A stretch of 50,727 nt of DNA from Anaeroplasma bactoclasticum. Lineage in GTDB: Bacteria; Bacillota_I; Bacilli_A; Acholeplasmatales; Anaeroplasmataceae. Positions 31,234 through 39,318 of the stretch are shown piece by piece (position 1 is the stretch's first letter; each line of letters begins with the position of its first letter). Location: contig NZ_QXEV01000004.1 of assembly GCF_003550015.1 (NCBI RefSeq), positions 1 to 50,727 of the forward strand. The letters are read 5' to 3'. The notes beneath the pieces are model-generated. The model did no database searches. It had not been told where the DNA came from and was given only the letters and a program-made list of their open reading frames with translations. Position numbers and translations under genes: made by a program.

Positions 31234-31911
31234 CTAATAAGCATCATTATATTTTGTTCTTCTAAGCCTTGCTTGAATCTCCCTATAAGAAGGAAATACT
31301 TCTTCTAGACGCTTATAAAAGGAAGATTGATGATTTTGATAATAAAAATGACAAAGTTCATGATATATAACTGATAAAATAGAAATCTCATCATATTTTG
31401 CTAATGCTAATTGAAATATAACTATTCTTCTTTTTGGTAAGCATTCCCCATAATAGGTCTTTACTTGCTTATATTGAATAGTTATAGGGAATTTAATACC
31501 CATATCTTGCTTTGCTTTTTCTATATGATTATTTACAAAATAAGATAAATTTTCATAATAGAATTGATTAGCAATTTGTTGATTGATATTTTTATCCTCA
31601 GTATCTGTATATAAATATACCTTATCTCCAAATAATACCATTCTTCTTATATCAGAATATTCCTTTATAAGCTCATATTCCTTACCAAATAAATGGATGG
31701 AATTCGAATATATCTTTTCTTCTTGATTCAAGCATCTTTTAATAAACCTATAATGCTTTGACATTTCTAAGATTATTTCATCATCCCTCCATATTCTATT
31801 CGAATAGAATAGAAAGGTATCTGGGGATTTAAATTTAATCGACCAGCCTCTTTTTTCTTTTCTTAAAATGAAATCTACCTTTACTTTTAAACCCTTAAGT
31901 AGAAATTCCAT
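31234..31911 (-). CDS. YgjP-like (DUF45) zinc metallopeptidase-like protein
   Basis: The protein has 225 residues. The C-terminal half has the gluzincin-like site YHELCHFYYQNHQSSFY (HExxH plus a downstream His) and KTYYGECLPKRRIVIFQLALA, both typical of YgjP/DUF45 proteins; the N-terminal half (VDFILRKEKRGWSIKFKSPD) matches the beta-rich family start. Members are thought to be cytoplasmic metal-dependent proteases or hydrolases; the substrate is unknown. Its start overlaps the trhP2 stop by one base. Confidence 0.86.
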   Translation of the reverse strand: MEFLLKGLKVKVDFILRKEKRGWSIKFKSPDTFLFYSNRIWRDDEIILEMSKHYRFIKRCLNQEEKIYSNSIHLFGKEYELIKEYSDIRRMVLFGDKVYLYTDTEDKNINQQIANQFYYENLSYFVNNHIEKAKQDMGIKFPITIQYKQVKTYYGECLPKRRIVIFQLALAKYDEISILSVIYHELCHFYYQNHQSSFYKRLEEVFPSYREIQARLRRTKYNDAY

Positions 31912-33098
31912 TAGATTAACCTCAATAAATCAAATTCAGATAGTGGAATATCACTTTTAAAATGAATCTTTTGAAGTGGATGTCTTGCAGCATCTAAGCT
32001 ATTACCATCCTCATCATAAATCTCTTTAATATCTAAATTAAATGTTCCACGAGGAGAAAATACTTCTATCGTTGTATTAGGTAAGAAATAATTTCTTTGT
32101 TCAATATAGGCTATTTTAGTCTCTTTATCATATCCTCTAACAATTCCAATAAAATCCTTAGTAGGAACAGTTAAATTTAAATCATATAGCTGACAATCAA
32201 CAGTAGGATCACCAAATAAAAAGCCTGTACCAGTAAGTCTATTTTCTGCCTTTTCGATTGCAGTAATATAAGAATCATAATCTAAAACCTTACCTGTTGT
32301 TTCATATTCATCAATGATTCTTCTATAAGCATTTACTACTGTTGCAATATAGTGTAAGGATTTCATTCTTCCTTCAATTTTAAAGGAATATACTCCACTA
32401 TCCATTAATTTAGGAATAGCCTTAATAGCACATAAATCTTTAGAAGACATTGCAAAATAATCTCCTTCTTTGTTGTATACCTTACCATCCTTAATTAAAT
32501 CATAATTCCATCTACAGGAGTGAGCACATCCTCCTCGATTGGCATCTCTATTGGTCATGTTATTGGATAACATACATCTACCACTATAGGATACACACAT
32601 TCCACCATGGATAAATGCTTCAATATCTACTTTAGAATTTTTAACAACCTCTTTAATTTCATCTAAATCTAATTCTCTTGCAAGAACTACTCTATGTACT
32701 CCAAATTTTGTAAAGAAATCGATAGTTTCCGAGTTTGCTGAAGATTGCTGGGTAGATACATGAGCTTCCATATGGGTATGCTCTAATACCATTTTTAAAA
32801 TATATAAGCTTGATGCAATAATAGCATCAACACCACATGCTTCTAATGCTTTTAAATATTCAATTACATCATCTGTATCATGCTCATGCATAACAATATT
32901 ACATGTTACATGAATTTTTGCATTATGAGCATGGGCAAATTCACAGCCTTCTTTAATATCTTCTAATGTGAAATTGGATGCTCTACTTCTTAAAGAGAAC
33001 TTTAATCCACCAATGAATACAGCATTTGCTCCATAAAGAATAGCAACCTTAAGCTTTTCTAAATCTCCTGCAGGAGCTAATAGTTCAAATTTACTCAT
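31911..33098 (-). CDS. trhP2: U32-family tRNA 5-hydroxyuridine synthesis protein TrhP2/YrrO-like
   Basis: The protein has 395 residues. LLAPAGDLEKLKVAILYGANAVFIGG at the start and the U32 signature EAFIHGGMCVSYSGRCMLSN (about 167-186) with its cysteine cluster continuing at GGCAHSCRWNYDL mark an Fe-S U32 protein. Homologues (E. coli TrhP/YegQ, B. subtilis YrrO) hydroxylate uridine 34 of tRNA using prephenate-derived chemistry; older annotation calls them collagenase-like peptidases. It overlaps trhP1 by 4 nt (ATGA). Confidence 0.88.
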   Translation of the reverse strand: MSKFELLAPAGDLEKLKVAILYGANAVFIGGLKFSLRSRASNFTLEDIKEGCEFAHAHNAKIHVTCNIVMHEHDTDDVIEYLKALEACGVDAIIASSLYILKMVLEHTHMEAHVSTQQSSANSETIDFFTKFGVHRVVLARELDLDEIKEVVKNSKVDIEAFIHGGMCVSYSGRCMLSNNMTNRDANRGGCAHSCRWNYDLIKDGKVYNKEGDYFAMSSKDLCAIKAIPKLMDSGVYSFKIEGRMKSLHYIATVVNAYRRIIDEYETTGKVLDYDSYITAIEKAENRLTGTGFLFGDPTVDCQLYDLNLTVPTKDFIGIVRGYDKETKIAYIEQRNYFLPNTTIEVFSPRGTFNLDIKEIYDEDGNSLDAARHPLQKIHFKSDIPLSEFDLLRLI

Positions 33099-33958
33099 AA
33101 CTTTAACTCCTCCTTTTGATATACAGAATCCTTATAAGTAAAGCCATCCTCTACATTTAAATTTAATGAATTAAATTCACTTATTAATTCATCTATATTT
33201 TTACCATCTATGGCATTCTTATAAATATCTAATACCTTCTTCATTGTATCATTATCTACTCTATAGCTTTCTAAATAGCCATAGGTAAAGTCTTTCATTT
33301 GGCTTAGCTCTTTTAATAAAGAAATATAATAAGAACGATACATCACTGTACCATTTATATTTTCAAAGCCAGGGAAATAATCACTTCTTGTAGCTTCTCT
33401 AAAGTATACATCCTCTTTAGGATATTCTTCATTATTTTTCTTTGAATATAAAGAGATTAAATGCCTTTTTGAGTAAAACATTAATCTTAATCCAAAAACC
33501 TGATAAAAGGAATTTTTATTACATTTATGAATAATTGTATTACAATCCTCTAAAGTTATTTCGGATGAAATTCCAAGTGCATGAAAACCATAGGACGCAT
33601 AAATAGAAAAATCTAAAGAATTTGTTATCATAGTTTTAGGATCAAAGATGATTTTATTTTCTATACCAAGCTTTATAGCTAAATTACATACACCTAAATC
33701 CGTAACATAAAAATAATCTACAATATCTTTATATTTCTTTAAAAATTCTTCTGCTTCTTTAATCGTTTTTGGTTGATAAATCTTATCCATAGATAAAGCT
33801 ATACCAATATGATTATCCATACAAAATCTAATGGCATAATCTAAATCTAAATTCTTGTAATTTAAGGATGCCTCCTTAGACTCTAATAAGGCTAAATCAA
33901 GACTATCCTTTAAATATTCTAATTGTTCTTTTTCATATATACTTGTAATAAGCCTCAT
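33095..33958 (-). CDS. trhP1: U32-family companion protein TrhP1/YrrN-like
   Basis: The protein has 287 residues. It follows the U32 TIM-barrel pattern (SLDLALLESKEASLNYKNLD, DYFYVTDLGVCNLAIKLGI, ASYGFHALGISSEITLEDC) but lacks the cysteine-rich U32 signature, as expected for the smaller partner YrrN. Gene order trhP1-trhP2 matches B. subtilis yrrN-yrrO, so they probably act together on tRNA wobble uridine. The ATG at 33958 follows GGAGGATCT and lies only 16 nt after the stem of the ffh terminator, without room for a promoter. It ends in TGA. Confidence 0.82.
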   Translation of the reverse strand: MRLITSIYEKEQLEYLKDSLDLALLESKEASLNYKNLDLDYAIRFCMDNHIGIALSMDKIYQPKTIKEAEEFLKKYKDIVDYFYVTDLGVCNLAIKLGIENKIIFDPKTMITNSLDFSIYASYGFHALGISSEITLEDCNTIIHKCNKNSFYQVFGLRLMFYSKRHLISLYSKKNNEEYPKEDVYFREATRSDYFPGFENINGTVMYRSYYISLLKELSQMKDFTYGYLESYRVDNDTMKKVLDIYKNAIDGKNIDELISEFNSLNLNVEDGFTYKDSVYQKEELKL

Positions 33959-33967
33959 AGATCCTCC

Positions 33968-33996
33968 GCTTAAAAAAACCATGAAGCCATGGTTTT
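33968..33996 (-). terminator. ffh terminator or attenuator
   Basis: AAAACCATG (33975-33983) pairs with CATGGTTTT (33988-33996) around a 4-nt loop; a minus-strand T-run follows and runs into the trhP1 ribosome site. Confidence 0.88.
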
Positions 33997-34003
33997 TTAT
34001 ATT

Positions 34004-35422
34004 TTAATAGTGGAATCCACCCTTGCCCTTGCCTTTACCCTTTTTCATTTTAGGCTGTGCAAAGCCAGAATAATTTCCATTTTTCATTTGTTGAGACATT
34101 CTTTTCGCATCATCTTCATCCATATTCTTCATTTGCTTCATCGTCTTTTTCATTTGCTCTAGCATTGTACGAAGACGGTTAACCTCTTGAATGGATCTAC
34201 CAGAACCTTTTGCGATTCTATCTCTTCTTTTAAAATCCTTATCAATTAATTCCGGATGACATCTTTCCTTTTCTGTCATAGAATAGATGATTGCCTCAAT
34301 CTTATCAAAAGCCTTATCATCTACTTGAGACATTGCTTGCTTCATTTGACCCATACCAGGTAAGAAGCCTAGAAGCTTAGAAATGGAGCCCATACGCTTA
34401 ATCATTTTAAACTGCTTTAATAAGTCATTATAGTTGAAGTTATTTTTCATCATCTCTTCAGCCATTTGCTTCATTTCTTCTTCATTGATATTCTCTTGTA
34501 CAGTATCAATTAAGGTTAATACATCACCCATTCCTAAGATTCTATCTGCAAGTCTATCTGGATAGAAAATCTCCATCGCATCAAGCTTTTCACCTGTAGA
34601 CATAATCTTAATTGGAATACCAGTCATTTCCTTAATGGATAATGCAGCACCACCACGAGTATCACCATCAAGCTTAGTTAAAATAATACCTGTAATGTCT
34701 AAATCCTTATGGAAGGATAAGGCTACATTTACAGCATCCTGACCTGCCATAGCATCTACTGTAAGTAAGATTTCATCAGGGTTTGCGATTTCCTTTACAT
34801 TCTTTAATTCCTGCATTAATTCTTCATTAATCTGAAGTCTACCTGCAGTATCGATGAATACTAAATCACAGCCCTCTTCACGAGCCTTCTTTAAGCCTTC
34901 CGTAACAATCTTTTCTGCAGATACCTTTGTACCCATTTCAAATACAGGTACATTAATCGATTTACCAAGTGTAACTAGCTGATCTACCGCAGCAGGACGG
35001 TAAATATCGGCTGCAATTAGCATAGGCTTTTTCTTTAGCTTTTTTCTATAGAATAATGCCATCTTACCTACTGCAGTAGTTTTACCTGCACCCTGTAAAC
35101 CAACAGCCATAACAATGGTTGTACCATGCTCTTTAATATTTAAATCAACAGCCTCATCACCTAAGGTTTTCTTTAATTCCTCACGAACAACCTTAACAAC
35201 CTGTTGTCCTGGATTTAAGCCCTTTAGAATTTCTTCACCTAAGGCTTTTTCTTTTATATCTGCTAAGAATTTTTTTACAACCTTGTAGTTAACATCGGCC
35301 TCAAGTAAGGATAATCTTACTTCTCTTAGCATATCATCAATATCTTTTTCATCAAGCTTACCCTTACCAGTAAGTCTTCTAAGTCCCATTTGTAAACGGG
35401 AGCTTAAGCTATCAAATGCCAT
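34004..35422 (-). CDS. ffh: Signal recognition particle GTPase Ffh
   Basis: The protein has 472 residues. The NG domain carries GLQGAGKTTAVGKMA (P-loop), DTAGRLQI and TKLDGDTRGGAAL; the methionine-rich M domain (about 300-435) has GMGQMKQAM and the SRP-RNA-binding SGRSIQEVNRL. A Gly/Lys-rich tail (KKGKGKGKGG) ends the protein. With FtsY it targets nascent membrane proteins. Last gene of ftsY-ylxM-ffh, 3 nt after ylxM. Confidence 0.96.
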   Translation of the reverse strand: MAFDSLSSRLQMGLRRLTGKGKLDEKDIDDMLREVRLSLLEADVNYKVVKKFLADIKEKALGEEILKGLNPGQQVVKVVREELKKTLGDEAVDLNIKEHGTTIVMAVGLQGAGKTTAVGKMALFYRKKLKKKPMLIAADIYRPAAVDQLVTLGKSINVPVFEMGTKVSAEKIVTEGLKKAREEGCDLVFIDTAGRLQINEELMQELKNVKEIANPDEILLTVDAMAGQDAVNVALSFHKDLDITGIILTKLDGDTRGGAALSIKEMTGIPIKIMSTGEKLDAMEIFYPDRLADRILGMGDVLTLIDTVQENINEEEMKQMAEEMMKNNFNYNDLLKQFKMIKRMGSISKLLGFLPGMGQMKQAMSQVDDKAFDKIEAIIYSMTEKERCHPELIDKDFKRRDRIAKGSGRSIQEVNRLRTMLEQMKKTMKQMKNMDEDDAKRMSQQMKNGNYSGFAQPKMKKGKGKGKGGFHY

Positions 35423-35425
35423 AAT

Positions 35426-35725
35426 CTACTCCTTTAAAAGGTTCAAGATTTCTTCTTTTAATTTAGAATCCATTTCCATTGAACCAATCTTTTTCATCTT
35501 ATCTAGAAGATGGATATGCATTTCATATTCCTCTAGTGCACTAACCGCTCTTTTAATTTGGTCAAATACACCATTTCTAGATATCCCATAATTCTCTGCC
35601 ATTTCAGATAAGGATAAATCTAAGAAATAATAATCTTCAAAATAAGTTCTTTGTTTTTCTGTTAATAAGCTACCATAAATATCATATAAATCTATGGTAA
35701 GCTGTCTTTTAGCTTCCTCTTCCAT
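35426..35725 (-). CDS. ylxM: YlxM, SRP-associated helix-turn-helix protein
   Basis: The protein has 99 residues. LTEKQRTYFEDYYFLDLSLSEMAENYGISRNGVFDQIKRAVSALEEYE is a sigma-70 region 4-like helix-turn-helix typical of YlxM. YlxM modulates the SRP GTPases in streptococci. I use the ATG at 35725, one base after the ftsY stop (TAATATG); the longer frame would run through the end of ftsY. Confidence 0.9.
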   Translation of the reverse strand: MEEEAKRQLTIDLYDIYGSLLTEKQRTYFEDYYFLDLSLSEMAENYGISRNGVFDQIKRAVSALEEYEMHIHLLDKMKKIGSMEMDSKLKEEILNLLKE

Positions 35726-35726
35726 A

Positions 35727-36695
35727 TTATTCCTCAAAGAAATCAGCAAATAAACCGTATAGGTATTGCTCGATATCAAAGATTTCTAAATCCTCAACAC
35801 CTTCACCTAATCCGATATATTTGATTGGAATACCAAGCTCATGACGAATGGCAAGAACAATACCACCCTTAGATGTACCATCAAGCTTAGTTAAAATTAC
35901 ACCAGAAACATCTGTTGCCTCTTTAAATGCCTTTGCCTGAGACATACCATTTTGACCTGTTGTTGCATCAATAACAAGTAATGTTTCATGTGGTGCATCA
36001 GGAATTTCCTTTTGAATGACTCTTTTCATTTTGGCAAGCTCATTCATTAGGTTAACCTTATTTTGTAATCTACCTGCAGTATCGCAAAGTAATAAATCAT
36101 ATCCTTCTGCCTTAGCCTTCTTTACTGCATCATACATTACAGCACTAGGGTCAGAGCCATCTGGCTTTACAACAATATCTACTCCAACTCTATTTGCCCA
36201 TACATCTAGCTGTGCAACTGCACCGGCTCTAAAGGTATCTCCTGCAGCAAGTAAAACCTTCTTACCCATCTTTTTATATTGGTAAGCAATTTTAGCAATG
36301 GATGTTGTTTTACCAACACCATTTACACCAACGAATAAAACAACAGATAATCCTTCTTTTTTTAGATTAAGGTTTGCGTTAACAATTTCACCATTCAAAT
36401 AGATTTCAAACATTTCATCCATAATCATTTCCTGTAAATCTACAGGATTAGTGATGCCCTTTGTTTTAACCTCATTCTTAAGCTTATCTATAAAGTCAAT
36501 AACAGTATCTACACCAATATCTGCCATAATAAATATTTCTTCTAGCTCATCAAATAAATCTTCATCAATTTGATTACTCTTAGATAGAATATCCTTTAGG
36601 GTAGATAATGCACCCTCACGAGTTTTGTGTAAACCCATTTTATATTTTTCTTTTTTCTTTTTATCTTTTCTTTTAAATAAATCAAAAAAGCCCAT
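35727..36695 (-). CDS. ftsY: Signal recognition particle receptor FtsY
   Basis: The protein has 322 residues: a short lysine-rich N-terminus (GFFDLFKRKDKKKKEK), then the N domain, and the G domain with GVNGVGKTTSIAKIAY, DTFRAGAVAQL, DTAGRLQNKVNLM and TKLDGTSKGG. The long acidic A domain of E. coli FtsY is missing, as in other Gram-positives. I use the ATG at 36695 (GGAG 8 nt upstream) instead of a GTG three codons earlier. Confidence 0.95.
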   Translation of the reverse strand: MGFFDLFKRKDKKKKEKYKMGLHKTREGALSTLKDILSKSNQIDEDLFDELEEIFIMADIGVDTVIDFIDKLKNEVKTKGITNPVDLQEMIMDEMFEIYLNGEIVNANLNLKKEGLSVVLFVGVNGVGKTTSIAKIAYQYKKMGKKVLLAAGDTFRAGAVAQLDVWANRVGVDIVVKPDGSDPSAVMYDAVKKAKAEGYDLLLCDTAGRLQNKVNLMNELAKMKRVIQKEIPDAPHETLLVIDATTGQNGMSQAKAFKEATDVSGVILTKLDGTSKGGIVLAIRHELGIPIKYIGLGEGVEDLEIFDIEQYLYGLFADFFEE

Positions 36696-36719
36696 AATTT
36701 TCACTCCATATTCTTTTCT

Positions 36720-36728
36720 ATTATATCA
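36720..36728 (-). promoter_or_regulatory. Extended -10 promoter of ftsY-ylxM-ffh
   Basis: TGATATAAT on the minus strand is an extended -10 box with consensus TATAAT (36720-36725); the -35 region TTTAAT is weak, as often with extended -10 promoters. Confidence 0.65.
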
Positions 36729-36747
36729 TAATAGAGTCCTAAATTAA

Positions 36748-36776
36748 AAGAAGAAAAAATAGGCCAAAGCCTATTT
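36748..36776 (-). terminator. Terminator of the YfhO-like gene
   Basis: AAATAGGC (36757-36764) pairs with GCCTATTT (36769-36776) around a 4-nt loop; the minus strand then has a run of T. The stop codon (36771-36773) lies in the stem. Confidence 0.87.
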
Positions 36777-39254
36777 CTCTATATATAAAACATTTTCTTT
36801 ACGAATTCTTTTCTTATTATCAAAGAATAATCCTAAAGAGGCAAAGCCTAGTGTTAATGGAATAGCTAACCTCTGATATAGATTTCCAATATTCATTAAT
36901 TTTGTACCCTCATAATAAGAGGTAGCCTTATAAGTACCCTTATTTACTCTAAAGGATACTAATCCATCTACATTTATTGCATCAATTTTAACAATATCAC
37001 CATTTGAATTCTCTAATGAAATTACATATCCAGGATAATAAATTAAAGGTAATTGAATTAAGGTATCCTCCATTACTATATCTAAATCCATTTCAATTTG
37101 AGGAGCTTGGTTTCTATTAAGTAAAATATTACCTTCTCCTTCTAATACAACTGGTTTAATATTCGATGCCAAATTATAGCTATATTGATATCTTACTTTA
37201 TATGTACCCTTATTTATATGGAAGGATACCTTTTGTTCTCTACTTATAACGATTACATCTACTTTATTTCCATTATTATCCATTAAATCAACTATATAGT
37301 CACTAGAATAGCTAATTGGTAATTGAACTAAAGAATTATCCTCTTTCACATCTAAAATATAAACAATCTCTTTATCTAGTATTCCATCTAAGGCTACATT
37401 AGCTTCTCCTTCTAAAATAATAGGAGTAGGCATTTTATAAAGGGAAGGATTCATAAGATAATTCTTAACCTTCTTATATAAGCTATTGTTATAGCTAGAT
37501 TGATATGTTTCATTGTAATAATAAATCTGTGGGAAATATTCTCTACAAGCACCAATGGCACCACTATCTGTATACATAGAATCATCAATTGCATATAACC
37601 AACCAGTAGCTTTAGGATCATTTTTATTACTGTTATATACGAGTGTCTTTTCCGGGATTGCCTCAGATACAACCATTAAAAATGCTGCACCTGCTAAAGC
37701 TCCAAAGGTAAAGTATTTTGATTTAACATTCTTTAATATTTCAACAGTTAAAATAGATGTAAAGAATGCTAAGAATCCAAATAAGCGCCATGGGAATTGA
37801 ATACTTCTTAGGGTAGATGGCATAATATACCAAATGCCTCCACCAACTATTAATATAATAGTTACAATATGTGCAAATACTAAATAATATAAATCCATAT
37901 TAGATTCTTTATATATCTTTGCACACTTTTTCTTTTTATGAAGCACTGTATAGCTTATGGCATATAATACACTTGCCAAAATTAAAACACCATATAAGGC
38001 AGTTTTATATGCTACCATGGATACTATAAAGAATACTGTTGCAATGCCAAAGAAAGCTAAAAGTGCTTTTAAATCTAATTTTTCTATTCCCTCTTTATAT
38101 GAATAGAATAAATAAGTTACTAAGAATAATACAATACCTAATACTACTTCTGTTCTTAGTTGAAATATAAATGCTAAAGCTAATCCAACTAAACAAGCAA
38201 GAATAGAATGGAAATACTTTGTATATTTAATTTTGGCAATAAAATAATCCAAGAATACTATACCTAAGGTACTAATAGAAAAATATAGAGCATCTAGTGA
38301 TGCAGTTTTAATATTAATACCACAGTTTCTACCAGTTAAATATTCTAAATTCAATAAACCGCTATACCATTCAAAATCATTTCTTTTAGCTAAATATTCC
38401 GCATTCGTCCACATACGTACCTCATGTGATACATTATATAGATTGGTTTGATATAAAGAATATGCACTAAATAATGTTTTAGAGGCAATTCCTAAAAGTA
38501 ATATAGCAGATACTACTGCATATAGAATTAATGTTTTGTCGTATTTGAATAAATAATAAATCTTTTTAAGATGGAATAATAAATATATGATTCCAAAGAA
38601 ATATGCATAAATTGCACTAATATTATGTGTTAAAAATAATAAGCTACCACCAAGGATAATTTCTAAGCATGGAATCATTCCACCAGTATTTCTATCTTCA
38701 ATATGGATAAAATCATATAATCCCATAAAGAATAGTGGGAAAAATAAGAAAGCATATGCTTCTGCAAGCGCAACTCTACATAGCATATCAAAATAGCGAT
38801 ATGGGTATAATACATATATTAATGCTGCAATTAAAGATATTATTTTTTTATTTTTAGATATATGCATGGAAAAGCGGTACATAAATATACCAGATATAAA
38901 AATAGATATAAATAAATTAAATTTCAAAGCATTTAATAAAGATACTCCAAAAGGCTCTAATATAATAGCTAATACTGCAGTAGATAGATGTACAAGTGGT
39001 GAATAAAATAAATTCTTTCCAAAGCCAAAGCCACAAGCTAGAGTATCAGAAATACTAGCTATAGATCCACTTTTTAAATCTAAATACATATCATAAATAT
39101 TAGAAAAATGATATGCAACATCGTCTCCTCTAGGAAATCCATTATAAAAAAGTACAATTCCACCAAAGATAGATGCTAAAAATATTATGATATATGGTAT
39201 GAAACGATATAATATATCTTCTTTTAAACTTATTTGTTTTAATGAAATAACCAT
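36771..39254 (-). CDS. Large multi-spanning membrane protein, YfhO/GT-C-like
   Basis: The protein has 827 residues. Residues 15-40 are the first membrane helix, followed by RGDDVAYH near 42-49, an acidic loop of the kind seen in GT-C glycosyltransferases. About twelve further helices extend to about residue 540. The outer C-terminal part (about 545-790) contains two related beta-rich modules (LPISYSSDYIVDLMDNNGNK and LPLIYYPGYVISLENSNGDI, each followed by VSFxxNKGTYK), and a last helix lies near 800. This plan fits YfhO-like proteins, some of which glycosylate lipoteichoic acid. The exact substrate is unknown. The start is about 45 nt after the topA terminator, with a TGGTAAAAT box between. 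Confidence 0.72.
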   Translation of the reverse strand: MVISLKQISLKEDILYRFIPYIIIFLASIFGGIVLFYNGFPRGDDVAYHFSNIYDMYLDLKSGSIASISDTLACGFGFGKNLFYSPLVHLSTAVLAIILEPFGVSLLNALKFNLFISIFISGIFMYRFSMHISKNKKIISLIAALIYVLYPYRYFDMLCRVALAEAYAFLFFPLFFMGLYDFIHIEDRNTGGMIPCLEIILGGSLLFLTHNISAIYAYFFGIIYLLFHLKKIYYLFKYDKTLILYAVVSAILLLGIASKTLFSAYSLYQTNLYNVSHEVRMWTNAEYLAKRNDFEWYSGLLNLEYLTGRNCGINIKTASLDALYFSISTLGIVFLDYFIAKIKYTKYFHSILACLVGLALAFIFQLRTEVVLGIVLFLVTYLFYSYKEGIEKLDLKALLAFFGIATVFFIVSMVAYKTALYGVLILASVLYAISYTVLHKKKKCAKIYKESNMDLYYLVFAHIVTIILIVGGGIWYIMPSTLRSIQFPWRLFGFLAFFTSILTVEILKNVKSKYFTFGALAGAAFLMVVSEAIPEKTLVYNSNKNDPKATGWLYAIDDSMYTDSGAIGACREYFPQIYYYNETYQSSYNNSLYKKVKNYLMNPSLYKMPTPIILEGEANVALDGILDKEIVYILDVKEDNSLVQLPISYSSDYIVDLMDNNGNKVDVIVISREQKVSFHINKGTYKVRYQYSYNLASNIKPVVLEGEGNILLNRNQAPQIEMDLDIVMEDTLIQLPLIYYPGYVISLENSNGDIVKIDAINVDGLVSFRVNKGTYKATSYYEGTKLMNIGNLYQRLAIPLTLGFASLGLFFDNKKRIRKENVLYIEK

Positions 39255-39280
39255 ATAATAAACCCCTCAATTCAAAAACC

Positions 39281-39289
39281 ATTTTACCA
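39281..39289 (-). promoter_or_regulatory. Possible extended -10 promoter of the YfhO-like gene
   Basis: TGGTAAAAT on the minus strand lies between the topA terminator and the start codon, the same nonamer and position as upstream of proB (7269-7277). Confidence 0.45.
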
Positions 39290-39292
39290 CAA

Positions 39293-39318
39293 AATAAAAA
39301 AACTCCAAATAGGAGTTT
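39293..39318 (-). terminator. topA terminator overlapping the stop codon
   Basis: AAACTCC (39300-39306) pairs with GGAGTTT (39312-39318) around a 5-nt loop, then a minus-strand T-run. The topA stop codon occupies 39317-39319. Confidence 0.87.
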
